Origin: Homoserinibacter sp. GY 40078
GTDB taxonomy: Bacteria > Actinomycetota > Actinomycetes > Actinomycetales > Microbacteriaceae
Assembly (NCBI RefSeq): GCF_008017545.1
Contig: NZ_VRTZ01000002.1
Coordinates: 806,001 to 870,000, forward strand
DNA: 64,000 bases
Direction: 5' to 3'
Numbering within the stretch: the stretch's first letter is position 1; each line of letters starts with the position of its first letter. The notes under the pieces were generated by a model. The model did not search any database and was not told the origin of the DNA. It was given only the letters and a program-made list of their open reading frames with translations. Positions 34,904-43,800 of the stretch are shown piece after piece. The translations under genes and the position numbers were made by a program.

Positions 34904-34931
34904 GGGGCCCCCTCCTTGCGGAGGATGCCCC
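34904..34931. terminator. Stem-loop between erpA-like gene and ctaC
   Basis: Outer stem GGGGC/GCCCC and inner stem CCTCC/GGAGG with loop TTGC and a small internal loop. It lies downstream of the iron-sulphur gene (minus strand) and just upstream of the ctaC promoter. It has only a short pyrimidine stretch, so termination efficiency is uncertain. Confidence 0.45.
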
Positions 34932-34944
34932 GTGTTGGCCCTGC

Positions 34945-34967
34945 GGTGACCCGAGAGACGGGCCACC
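34945..34967. terminator. Second stem-loop after the erpA-like gene
   Basis: Nine-base arms GGTGACCCG and CGGGCCACC with one mismatch and loop AGAGA. It begins 14 bases after the stop of the minus-strand iron-sulphur gene. Confidence 0.4.
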
Positions 34968-34980
34968 GATGTCAGACGGA

Positions 34981-35328
34981 TCAGTGGAAGCTGTCTCCGC
35001 ATGCGCAGCTCCCCTGCGCATTGGGGTTGTCGATCGTGAAGCCCTGCTTCTGGATCGAATCCTCGAAGTCGATCGATGCGCCGTCGAGATAGGGCACGCT
35101 CATCTGATCGACCACGACCTCGACACCATCGAAGTCACGCGTCGCGTCGCCATCGAGCAGGCGCTCGTCGAAGTAGAGCTGGTAGATGAGACCGGAGCAG
35201 CCACCGGGCTGCACGGCCACCCGGAGGCGCAGGTCGTCGCGACCCTCCTGCTCGAGGAGCGAGCGCACCTTGAGCGCGGCCGTGTCGGTGAGGCTGACCC
35301 CGTGAGTGGTCTCGAGCGTGTCCGTCAT
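34981..35328 (-). CDS. erpA: ErpA/HesB-type iron-sulphur cluster insertion protein
   Basis: 115 residues. The A-type carrier pattern is present, with three conserved Cys: one in VQPGGCSGLIYQLYFDE and two in GSCACGDSFH at the C terminus. These ligands hold a [2Fe-2S] or [4Fe-4S] cluster for transfer to apoproteins. The Rieske protein QcrA, encoded nearby, is one plausible client. A TACAAT box lies seven bases upstream of the ATG at 35328. It is transcribed towards ctaC but separated from it by two stem-loops. Confidence 0.9.
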   Translation of the reverse strand: MTDTLETTHGVSLTDTAALKVRSLLEQEGRDDLRLRVAVQPGGCSGLIYQLYFDERLLDGDATRDFDGVEVVVDQMSVPYLDGASIDFEDSIQKQGFTIDNPNAQGSCACGDSFH

Positions 35329-35335
35329 GAACGAG

Positions 35336-35341
35336 ATTGTA
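35336..35341 (-). promoter_or_regulatory. Candidate -10 element (TACAAT) of the erpA-like gene
   Basis: Minus-strand TACAAT, five of six matches to TATAAT, ends seven bases before the ATG at 35328. It lies in the 26-base gap after the M20 peptidase gene. Confidence 0.45.
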
Positions 35342-35354
35342 ACCACGGACCCCG

Positions 35355-36782
35355 CTAGGACGCTGGAGTTCGCGCGCCGAGGCGCGACAGCAGAAGCGCC
35401 TCCGCGAGAATCGCCCGCTCGAGACTCGGAATGTGGAGCGACTCGTTGGGGCTGTGGGCCCGGGAATCGGGGTCTTCGACTCCCGTGACGAGGATCTGGG
35501 CCCGGGGGAAGCGCTCCGCCAGCTCGGCGATGAAGGGGATCGACCCGCCGACGCCCATCTCGACGGCGGGGGCGCCGAACGCCTCCTCGAGCACCTCCCG
35601 GGCGTCGGCGACTGCCCATCCGCTCGTATCGACCAGGAAGGGCTGCCCGAGGTCGAGCCCGTCGACCTCGAGCCGGGCGCCGTAGGCGGCGTTCCGCTCG
35701 AGATGCGCCATGATCGCCGCGTACGCGTCCTCGGCGCGCTGGCCGGGGGCGACTCGCGCGCTCACGCGTACCCGCACGCTCGGTACGAGGGTGTTCGACG
35801 CCTCGCGGACGCTCGGTGCGTCGATACCGGTGATCGTGATGGCGGGCTGGTTCCACATCCGCGACACGATCTCGCCTCGGCCGATCGGGGCGACCTCCGG
35901 CAACAGGCCCGTCTCGAGCCTCAGCTGCGCCTCGTCGTAGTCGGGAGTCTCCGCCTCACGCGAGTCGAGTCCCTCCACCGCGACCGAGCCGTCGGGGTTC
36001 CACAGCGTGTCGAGCGTGCGGATCGCGGCGAGCATCGCATCGGGCACGGGACCTCCGAACATCCCGGAGTGGGAGGCGTGGTCGAGGGTCGTGATGCGCA
36101 GGTTGAAGGCGACCGCCCCGCGGAGACCGACGGTGATCGCCGGAATCTCGGTCGTCCAGTTGCCGGAGTCGGCGACGACGATGACGTCGGCGTCGAAGGT
36201 CTCGCGATAGTGGTCGAGGAAGGTCAGGATGGACCGGGAGCCGAACTCCTCCTCCCCCTCCGCGTAGAGCACGAGTCCGATCTCGGGGTCCCCGAGCACC
36301 TCGAGGTGGGCACGGATCGCCGCAAGGTGAAGCGCGACGCCTGCCTTGTCGTCCGCGGCGCCGCGACCGTAGAGACGCTCACCGCGCACGGTCGGCTCGA
36401 ACGGCTTCGAGTCCCAGGCCGCGTCGTCCCCGGGCGGCTGCACGTCGTGGTGCGCGTAGAGAAGGATGGTCGGCTTCCCGGCCTTCGCCTCGCGAGTCGC
36501 GACGACCGCGGGGAGGCCGAGAGCATCGGAATCGGGATCCGAGACGGGCAGCTGCACCACCTCGACCGATTCGAAGACGCCGAGCTCCCGCGCGAGTTCC
36601 GCGACGCGATCCGCACTCGCCTGGACGTGGCTGTGGTCGAAGCCGTCCCAGGACACCGAGGGGATGCGCACGAGACCGGAGATGTCGGCGATCGCACGAG
36701 GCAGGCCCGCGGCGACGACCGTGCGGAACTCCTCGGATCGGGGGGTGGCGGACGAAGTGGAGTCAGAACCGGCTACGGACAT
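35355..36782 (-). CDS. M20-family dipeptidase
   Basis: 475 residues. Metal-binding residues typical of the M20/ArgE/DapE group are seen: AHHDVQPPG (~residue 110), GRGAADDKAGVALHLA, the catalytic EGEEEFGS pair, and DSGNW. A C-terminal His ligand lies in DSRAHSPNESLHIPS. The dimerisation domain sits between. It probably cleaves dipeptides with two zinc ions in the cytoplasm. The ATG at 36782 has TAAGAT seven bases upstream. It is divergent from the DUF3043 gene. Confidence 0.9.
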   Translation of the reverse strand: MSVAGSDSTSSATPRSEEFRTVVAAGLPRAIADISGLVRIPSVSWDGFDHSHVQASADRVAELARELGVFESVEVVQLPVSDPDSDALGLPAVVATREAKAGKPTILLYAHHDVQPPGDDAAWDSKPFEPTVRGERLYGRGAADDKAGVALHLAAIRAHLEVLGDPEIGLVLYAEGEEEFGSRSILTFLDHYRETFDADVIVVADSGNWTTEIPAITVGLRGAVAFNLRITTLDHASHSGMFGGPVPDAMLAAIRTLDTLWNPDGSVAVEGLDSREAETPDYDEAQLRLETGLLPEVAPIGRGEIVSRMWNQPAITITGIDAPSVREASNTLVPSVRVRVSARVAPGQRAEDAYAAIMAHLERNAAYGARLEVDGLDLGQPFLVDTSGWAVADAREVLEEAFGAPAVEMGVGGSIPFIAELAERFPRAQILVTGVEDPDSRAHSPNESLHIPSLERAILAEALLLSRLGARTPAS

Positions 36783-36789
36783 GTGGGCT

Positions 36790-36795
36790 ATCTTA
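36790..36795 (-). promoter_or_regulatory. Candidate -10 element (TAAGAT) of the M20 peptidase gene
   Basis: Minus-strand TAAGAT ends seven bases before the ATG at 36782. The same bases read TATCTT-like on the other strand (36789-36794), so the two divergent promoters may overlap. Confidence 0.4.
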
Positions 36796-36820
36796 AGCAG
36801 ACCGACGAACGAGGAATCCC

Positions 36821-37390
36821 GTGCCCAAGAACACCCCCACCGAGCCCGCCGCCTCCGAGACGCCGGAGATCCCGAGCACCGGAAAGGGTCATGCGACCCC
36901 CTCCCGCAAGGAGCAGGAGGCGGCGCGCAAGCGACCCCTCGTTCCGAACGACCGCCGGGCAGCCTCGAAGGACTCGCGCCGCCAGATCGCCGAGCAGCGC
37001 GAGCGTGTTCGCGTCGGAATGGCGAACGGCGAGGAGCGCTACCTGCCGATCCGCGACAAGGGCCCGCAGAAGCGGTACGTGCGCGACTACGTCGATGCGC
37101 GGTGGAGCGCCGGCGAGCTGCTGCTGCCGCTCATGGTGCTCGTGATCCTCGCGATGCTGGTCCCGGTGAGCGCGATCGCGACCTACTCGCTCATCGCCAC
37201 GTACGGATTCCTCATCCTCGTGGTCATTGACGCGCTCGCGATGAACCGGCGGCTCGGCAAGAAGCTGACCGCCAAGTTCGGCGAGGGCAAGGTCGAGAAG
37301 TACCGGTGGTACGCGACGATGCGCGCGGTGCAGCTGCGTCCGCTTCGCCTGCCGAAGCCCCAGGTCAGCCGCGGGCAGTTCCCCGCCTGA
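36821..37390 (+). CDS. DUF3043 membrane protein
   Basis: 189 residues with GTG start and GAGGA upstream. The long basic N-terminal region has many Arg and Lys (SRKEQEAARKRPLVPNDRR). The conserved block QKRYVRDYVDARWSAGELLLP marks DUF3043. Two membrane helices at about residues 100-118 and 121-138 follow, and then a basic C-terminal tail. The function of the family is unknown. Its last 26 bases overlap the convergent pyrD. Confidence 0.85.
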   Translation: MPKNTPTEPAASETPEIPSTGKGHATPSRKEQEAARKRPLVPNDRRAASKDSRRQIAEQRERVRVGMANGEERYLPIRDKGPQKRYVRDYVDARWSAGELLLPLMVLVILAMLVPVSAIATYSLIATYGFLILVVIDALAMNRRLGKKLTAKFGEGKVEKYRWYATMRAVQLRPLRLPKPQVSRGQFPA

Positions 37391-38399
37391 GTCCCCGGTT
37401 CACGGCGCGCGCCCAGAAGGGGCCCTCGTAGAGGAACGCCGTGTAGCCCTGCACGAGAGTCGCACCGGCATCGAGCCGCTCGCGCACATCGGCGGCCGTC
37501 GTGATCCCGCCGACCGAGACGATGCAGAGATCGGACCCGACGGCCGCGCGCAGCATCCGCAGCATCGCGAGAGAGCGCGCGGCGAGCGGCGCGCCCGAGA
37601 GGCCGCCATCCCCCGCCCGGGCGACGACCTCGGGGTCGGTGACGAGTCCGTCGCGGGACAGGGTCGTGTTGGTGGCAACGATGCCCGAGAGACCGATTCG
37701 CGTGACGAGCTCGGCGATCCGGATCGCCTGCTCATCGGTGAGGTCGGGGGCGATCTTGACCAGCACCGGCACTCCCCCGGCGGCATCCCGAACCGCGACG
37801 AGGAGCGGCTCGAGTCGGTCGAGCTCTTGGAGCCCCCGAAGGCCCGGGGTGTTGGGCGACGAGACGTTCACCACGAGGTAGTCGGCGTGAGGCGCAAGGA
37901 GCCGCGTGCTCACGAGGTAGTCCGAGATGGCGTCGTCGACATCGACGACCTTGCTCTTGCCGATGTTCACGCCGATCACGGGACGCGACGATCCCGATCG
38001 CTCTCGCCGGATCCGCGGAGCGACAGCGTCGGCTCCCGCGTTGTTGAACCCCATGCGGTTGATCACCGCACGGTCCGGAATCAGGCGGAACAGGCGCGGC
38101 TTCGGATTGCCCGGCTGCTCGAGCGCGGTGATCGTGCCCACCTCGACGTGGCCGAAGCCCAGCGCACCGAGACCCGAGATGCCCCGCGCCTCCTTGTCGA
38201 AGCCCGCCGCAACGCCGAACGGCGACGGGAAGCGGATGCCGAGCGCGTCGACCGCGAGCTCCGGTGCAGGCCGGGTGACGGCGCGCGCGATCCGGCGCAG
38301 CCCGGGCCACCCGAGCACGCGGATGACGATGAAGGCCAGGTGATGGGCGAACTCGGGGTCGAAGCGCGCCAGGACGAGGCGAAAGAGGAGACGGTACAT
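37365..38399 (-). CDS. pyrD: Dihydroorotate dehydrogenase, quinone-dependent (class 2)
   Basis: 344 residues. The N-terminal amphipathic helix region (YRLLFRLVLARFDPEFAHHLAF) is that of membrane-associated class 2 enzymes. FMN-binding and catalytic parts are PFGVAAGFDKEARG, NRMGFNNAGAD, VIGVNIGKSK, NVSSPNTPGLRGLQ (catalytic Ser) and VSVGGITTAADV. It oxidises dihydroorotate to orotate and passes electrons to menaquinone, linking pyrimidine synthesis to the respiratory chain. It is next to nrdR, 20 bases downstream. Confidence 0.95.
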   Translation of the reverse strand: MYRLLFRLVLARFDPEFAHHLAFIVIRVLGWPGLRRIARAVTRPAPELAVDALGIRFPSPFGVAAGFDKEARGISGLGALGFGHVEVGTITALEQPGNPKPRLFRLIPDRAVINRMGFNNAGADAVAPRIRRERSGSSRPVIGVNIGKSKVVDVDDAISDYLVSTRLLAPHADYLVVNVSSPNTPGLRGLQELDRLEPLLVAVRDAAGGVPVLVKIAPDLTDEQAIRIAELVTRIGLSGIVATNTTLSRDGLVTDPEVVARAGDGGLSGAPLAARSLAMLRMLRAAVGSDLCIVSVGGITTAADVRERLDAGATLVQGYTAFLYEGPFWARAVNRGLRRGTARG

Positions 38400-38408
38400 G
38401 CCGCCTTC

Positions 38409-38414
38409 AGGCTA
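38409..38414 (-). promoter_or_regulatory. Candidate -10 element (TAGCCT) of pyrD
   Basis: Minus-strand TAGCCT ends nine bases before the ATG at 38399. It lies in the short gap after nrdR, so pyrD may have its own promoter. Confidence 0.33.
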
Positions 38415-38419
38415 GCGCC

Positions 38420-38911
38420 TCAGGATTCGCCGGCCGTCGCCTGCGGCGCCCCGTCGGCGCGACTCGCGTGCTCCACCCGCAACAGCGTGATGGCCGACTC
38501 GAAGTCGTCGAGTGAGTCGAAGCCCTGGTAGACGCTCGCGAAACGCAGGTAGGCGACCTCGTCGAGCTCACGCAGCGGAGGCAGGATCGCGAGACCGATG
38601 TCGTTGGCGTCGGTCTGCGCGACACCGGTCGCGCGGATTGTCTCCTCCACGCGCTGGGCGAGGAGGGCGAGGTCCGCGTCGCTGACCGGTCGCCCCTGGC
38701 AGGCCTTGCGCACCCCCGAGACGATCTTCTCGCGGCTGAACGGCTCGACGATGCCGGAGCGCTTGATCACGTTGAGGCTCGCGGTCTCGGTGGTCGAGAA
38801 GCGGCGGCCGCACTCCGGGCACTGACGGCGACGACGAATCGACAGCCCGTCATCGCTCGTCCGCGAGTCGATGACCCGGCTGTCCGGATGGCGGCAGAAC
38901 GGGCAGAACAT
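38420..38911 (-). CDS. nrdR: Transcriptional repressor NrdR
   Basis: 163 residues. The N-terminal zinc ribbon ([16 protein letters not shown] ... [10 protein letters not shown]) and the ATP-cone domain ([29 protein letters not shown]) are complete. NrdR senses ATP/dATP and represses ribonucleotide reductase genes; no nrd gene is in this window, so the targets are elsewhere. The length matches the family apart from a short Ala-rich tail. A TATCCT box lies seven bases before the ATG. Confidence 0.96.
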   Translation of the reverse strand: MFCPFCRHPDSRVIDSRTSDDGLSIRRRRQCPECGRRFSTTETASLNVIKRSGIVEPFSREKIVSGVRKACQGRPVSDADLALLAQRVEETIRATGVAQTDANDIGLAILPPLRELDEVAYLRFASVYQGFDSLDDFESAITLLRVEHASRADGAPQATAGES

Positions 38912-38918
38912 CGCACCC

Positions 38919-38924
38919 AGGATA
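38919..38924 (-). promoter_or_regulatory. Candidate -10 element (TATCCT) of nrdR
   Basis: Minus-strand TATCCT ends seven bases before the ATG at 38911, in the 51-base gap after hisD. Confidence 0.42.
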
Positions 38925-38962
38925 CTCGCCGCGGCTCCGCGGCGCCTGTCAGGAAGCGCTTC

Positions 38963-40273
38963 TCAGGGAGCGTCGAAGCGAGCCGCGACAGCGTCGCCGT
39001 GCGCGGGCAGATCCTCCGCGTCGCTGAACGCCCGGATCCGATCGGCGACGGCCGCCAGACCCTCACGCTCGTAGCGCACGACCTGCTGCGGGCGCAGGAA
39101 CGTCATCGCGGAGAGCGCCGACGAGAACCGCGCCTGGCCGGCTGTGGGGAGCACATGGTTCGATCCCGCGAGGTAGTCGCCGAGGCTCACGGGCGCCGAG
39201 GGCCCGAGGAAGATCGCGCCCGCGTTCGAGATGCGGGCGAGCGCCTCGTCGGGATCGGCGGTGTGGATCTCGAGGTGCTCCGGAGCGAATGCGTCGACGA
39301 ATGCGGCCGCGGACTCCGCGTCGTCCACGAGCACGAGTGCCGACTGCCGGCCGCCGAGCGCGGCACGTACGCGCTCCGCGTGACGGGTGCTCGCCACACG
39401 GGTCTCGAGCTCTTCGGCGACACGCACGGCGAGCTGCGGTGCGTCCGTGACGAGCACCGCGGCTGAGAGCTCGTCGTGCTCGGCCTGGCTGACGAGATCC
39501 GCGGCGATGAGGCGCGCATCGGCGCCCTCGTCAGCGAGCACCAGGATGTCGGTGGGCCCCGCCTCGGCGTCGATCCCGACGACCCCGCGCACGAGCCGCT
39601 TGGCGGCCGCGACGTAGACGTTTCCGGGCCCCGAGATCACGTCGACCGCTTCGAGGCCGAGGTCGGCGACTCCGTAGGCCAACGCACCGATGGCGCCCGC
39701 GCCGCCGATCGCGTAGACCTCGTCGACGCCGAGCAACGCCGCGACGGCGAGGACCGTCGGGTGAACCGATCCACCGAACGCGGCCTGGGGAGGCGAGACG
39801 AGCGCGAGGGAACCGACGCCTGCCGCCTGCGCGGGAACGACGTTCATGATGACGCTCGACGGATACACGGCCTTGCCGCCCGGCACGTAGAAGCCGGCTC
39901 GGCGCACCGGCTGCCAGCGTTGCTCGATTCGGGCACCGGGCGCGAGCTCGGTGGTCGTCGCGGGCGGAACCTGCGCGGCGCTCGCACGACGCACGCGCGC
40001 GATCGACTCCTCGACGGCGTCCCGAACCCGCGCGTCGAGGCCGTCCACCGCCGCGGCCAGCTCCTCCGGGCGCACACGCAGCGACTCCGGCCTCACACGG
40101 TCCAGCCGCTCCGCCTGATCGAACAGGGCCGCGGAGCCCCGCTCGCGCACCTCGGCGATGAGGGCCGCGGCGGCCTCTGCGGCGACGGAGACGTCGACCA
40201 CCGCTCGCGGCACCAGTTCGAGAAGCTCGGAGGACGTGGGCCGGGTTCCGCGGAGGTCGAGAGTCTGGATCAT
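38963..40273 (-). CDS. hisD: Histidinol dehydrogenase
   Basis: 436 residues. Diagnostic segments are GFYVPGGKAVYPSSVIMNVVPAQAAG, GAGAIGALAYG, DVISGPGNVYVAAAKRLV, GIDAEAGPTDILVLADE and DLVSQAEHDELSAAVLVT, which holds zinc and catalytic His residues. It performs the last two steps of histidine synthesis (histidinol to histidine, two NAD+). No other his gene follows it. The ATG at 40273 is chosen because the family sequence starts at IQTLDLRG and a TAGCAT box sits seven bases upstream. Confidence 0.95.
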   Translation of the reverse strand: MIQTLDLRGTRPTSSELLELVPRAVVDVSVAAEAAAALIAEVRERGSAALFDQAERLDRVRPESLRVRPEELAAAVDGLDARVRDAVEESIARVRRASAAQVPPATTTELAPGARIEQRWQPVRRAGFYVPGGKAVYPSSVIMNVVPAQAAGVGSLALVSPPQAAFGGSVHPTVLAVAALLGVDEVYAIGGAGAIGALAYGVADLGLEAVDVISGPGNVYVAAAKRLVRGVVGIDAEAGPTDILVLADEGADARLIAADLVSQAEHDELSAAVLVTDAPQLAVRVAEELETRVASTRHAERVRAALGGRQSALVLVDDAESAAAFVDAFAPEHLEIHTADPDEALARISNAGAIFLGPSAPVSLGDYLAGSNHVLPTAGQARFSSALSAMTFLRPQQVVRYEREGLAAVADRIRAFSDAEDLPAHGDAVAARFDAP

Positions 40274-40280
40274 CGCGACC

Positions 40281-40286
40281 ATGCTA
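40281..40286 (-). promoter_or_regulatory. Candidate -10 element (TAGCAT) of hisD
   Basis: Minus-strand TAGCAT ends seven bases before the ATG at 40273, in the 48-base region divergent from the flavin reductase gene. Confidence 0.42.
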
Positions 40287-40321
40287 CGGCGGCGGAATGC
40301 ATCGGCCTGACCGGGAGTTGA

Positions 40322-40846
40322 ATGAAGTCGATGGAAAACAGCACCGACCACGCCGAACAGGTCGTGGATGACCTCTCCGCGTTCAAGCTCGCGTTCCGCC
40401 GCCTCGCCGCCGGGGTGTCGGCGGTGACCGCGCGCGATCCCGACGGACGCCCGGTCGGGTTCACTGCGACCTCGCTCGCATCACTCGCCGCGGTGCCGCC
40501 ACTCGCCACCTTCAACATGGCGCGGGTCTCGAGTGCGTGGCGCGCCATCGAGCAGACCGATCACGTGATCATCCACATGCTGGGCTCGCGCAACCGTCGG
40601 GTCGCCGAGATCATGGCGGGCGACCACGACCATCGCTTCGACGGTGACCACTGGGCGCCGGGACCGCTCGGACTTCCCGTGCTGAAGGACGTGCCCGCGT
40701 GGATGCTCGGGCGGATCGTGGGACGTTATCCGGTGCATGAGAACGCCGTGATCGTCGTGCAGATCGAGGACGGCTCGCTCGGCGACACGGATGAGGCTCT
40801 GCTCTACCACGAGCGCACCTTCCTGCGGCCGGGCGACCCCGCCTAG
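40322..40846 (+). CDS. Flavin reductase-like domain protein
   Basis: 174 residues. The FMN-binding split-barrel pattern RRLAAGVSAVTARDPDGRPVGFTATSLASLAAVPPL is clear, and VSSAWRAIEQTDHVIIHML and LLYHERTFLR fit the family. Such proteins reduce FMN or FAD with NAD(P)H for two-component monooxygenases. No partner monooxygenase is adjacent. GGGAG lies four bases before the ATG at 40322; an ATG at 40331 is an alternative. It is convergent with dnaE. Confidence 0.85.
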   Translation: MKSMENSTDHAEQVVDDLSAFKLAFRRLAAGVSAVTARDPDGRPVGFTATSLASLAAVPPLATFNMARVSSAWRAIEQTDHVIIHMLGSRNRRVAEIMAGDHDHRFDGDHWAPGPLGLPVLKDVPAWMLGRIVGRYPVHENAVIVVQIEDGSLGDTDEALLYHERTFLRPGDPA

Positions 40847-40865
40847 CCGGGATCCCTTCCGCAGG

Positions 40866-43800
40866 TCAGACCACGCAGTTCGGCCCGAGAAGGCTCTTGA
40901 GCTCGCCGTAGAGATCCGCCGTCACCGACACCGGGAACGGGATCTCGAAGAGCCGCGCGGTGTCGCCTCGGACGAGGCGCAAGCGCACCTCGTTGTCGCC
41001 CCGATGGCGGATGAGAACGTCGCCGAGCGCCTCCACGACCTCTGTCGTGGCGCGGTTCTCGGCGACCTGGATCACGAGCGGACCCGATCCGAGACTCGTG
41101 CCCGTGTCGGGCACGAACATGCTCGCCGCGTGCAGAGCCACACCGTCGTCGCGCTGGCTCACGCGCGCCCGCACGACGACGACCTGATCGGGAAGCAGAC
41201 CGGGAGCGAACTCCTGGTAGGTCTTGCCGAGGAACATCACCTGCACCTCGCCCCCGAAGTCCTCGAGGGCGACCACGCCGTACGGGTTGCCGGAGGCACG
41301 GGCGGTGCGATGCTGCACACTCGTGAGGAGCCCGGCGACCGTGACGGTCTCACCGTCCTGGATGGTCTCGGAGGTCAGCAGCTCGGCGATCCCGACACTC
41401 GCGTGCTTCGCGAGGAGCACCTCGAGACCCGCGAGCGGGTGATCCGAGACGTAGAGGCCGAGCATCTCGCGCTCGAACGCGAGCTTGTCCTTCTTCGCCC
41501 ACTCCGGTCGTGTGGGTACATGATCGACCGCCTCGGGTTCGTCCCACAGCGACTCGAAGTCGAATCCCACCTGGCCATTCGCCTCGTTGCGCTTCACCGA
41601 GACGGCCGACTCGACCGCCTCCTCGTGGATCTCGATGAGCGCCCGCCGCGAGGCCCCCATCTCATCGAACGCACCCGCCTTCACGAGCGACTCGATCGTG
41701 CGCTTGTTGAGCGCGCCGAGCGGCACCTTGCGCAGGAAGTCGTGGAAGGTCGTGAACGCGCCCTTCTCCTCGCGCGCGGCGCGGATCTGGTCGACGACGC
41801 CGAACCCGACATTGCGGACAGCACCCAAACCGAAGCGGATGTCGTCGCCGACGGCCGCGAAGAACCCGATGGACTCGTTGACATCCGGCGGCAGCACCTT
41901 GATGCCCATGCGACGGCACTCGTTCAGGTACATCGCGAGCTTGTCGCGGGCGTCGCCGACGCTCGTGAGGAGCGCCGCCATGTACTCGGCCGGGTAGTGC
42001 GCCTTCAAATACGCGGTCCAGTAGCTGAGGACGCCGTATGCGGCCGAGTGCGCCTTGTTGAAGGCGTAGTCGGAGAAGGGCAGCAGGATGTCCCAGAGGG
42101 TCTTGACCGCGGTCTCCGAGAAGCCGTTCTCCCGCATGCCTGCGGAGAAGCCCTCGTACTGCTTGTCGAGCTCGGACTTCTTCTTCTTACCCATCGCACG
42201 GCGCAGAATGTCGGCCTGGCCGAGGGTGAACCCTGCGACCCGCTGCGCGATCGCCATCACCTGCTCCTGGTAGATGATGAGGCCGTAGCTCGTGTCGAGG
42301 ATGTCGCGCAGCGGTTCCTCGAGTTCCGGATGGATCGGGATGATGTCCTGCTGGCCGTTCTTGCGCAGCGCGTAGTTCGTGTGCGAGTTCGCGCCCATGG
42401 GACCCGGGCGGTAGAGGGCGATGACGGCCGAGATGTCCTCGAAGTTGTCGGGCTTCATGAGCCTCAGCAGCGACCGCATGGGCCCGCCGTCGAGCTGGAA
42501 GACCCCGAGGGTGTCGCCTCGTGCGAGCAGGTCGTAGGCGGCCGGATCGTCGAGGGCGAGCTCTTCGAGCACCGGGCGGAATCCGCGGTTCGCCTCGATG
42601 TTGTCGAGCGCGTCGTCGATGATCGTCAGGTTCCTCAGCCCGAGGAAGTCCATCTTGATCAGGCCGAGCGCCTCGGCGGCGGGGTAATCGAACTGCGTGA
42701 CGATCTGGCCGTCCTGCTCCCGCTTCATGATCGGGATGATGTCGATGAGCGGCTCGCTCGACATGATGACGCCCGCCGCGTGGACGCCCCACTGCCGCTT
42801 GAGCCCCTCGAGTCCGCGCGCCGTCTCGAAGACCGTTCGCGCTTCCGGGTCGGACTCGAGCAGCGCCCGGAAGTCGCCCGCCTCCTTGTAGCGGTCGTGC
42901 GACGAGTCGACGATGCCGCCGAGCGGGATGTCCTTGCCCATGATCGCGGGCGGCATCGCCTTCGTGAGCTTCTCGCCCATCGAGAACGGGAATCCGAGCA
43001 CGCGGCCCGAGTCCTTGAGCGCCTGCTTGGCCTTGATGGTGCCGTAGGTGACGATCTGGGCGACCCGCTCCTCACCGTACTTGTCGGTGACGTAGCGGAT
43101 CACCTCACCGCGGCGACGTTCGTCGAAGTCCACATCGAAGTCGGGCATCGAGACGCGGTCGGGGTTGAGGAAGCGCTCGAAGATCAGGCCGTGCTGCAGC
43201 GGATCGAGGTCGGTGATCTTCATCGCATAGGCGGCCATGGACCCTGCACCCGAGCCACGGCCCGGACCGACACGGATGCCGTTGTCCTTGGACCAGTTGA
43301 TGAAGTCCGCGACGACCAGGAAGTATCCAGGGAAGCCCATCTGCGTGATGACGCCGACCTCGTACTCGGCCTGCTTCCGCACCTCGTCCGGGATGCCCGT
43401 CGGGTAGCGATCGTGGAGACCGCGCTCGACCTCCTTGATGAACCAGGTCTCTTCCGTCTCACCTGCGGGGACCGGGTAGCGCGGCATGTAGTTGGCGCCG
43501 GTGTTGAACTCGACCTCGCACCGCTCGGCGATGAGCAGGGTGTTGTCGCAGGCGTCGGGGTGGTCGCGGAAGAGGTCGCGCATCTGCTGCGGCGTCTTCA
43601 GGTAGAAGTCCTGCGAATCGAACTTGAACCGGTTCGGGTCTTCGAGCGTCGAGCCCGACTGCACGCACAGCAGGATCTCGTGTGCCGACGCGTCGTGCGC
43701 GTGCGTGTAATGGAGGTCGTTCGTCGCGACGAGCGGGAGCCCGAGGTCTTTCGAAAGACGGATGAGGTCGCTCATGACGCGCTTCTCGATGCCGAGCCCG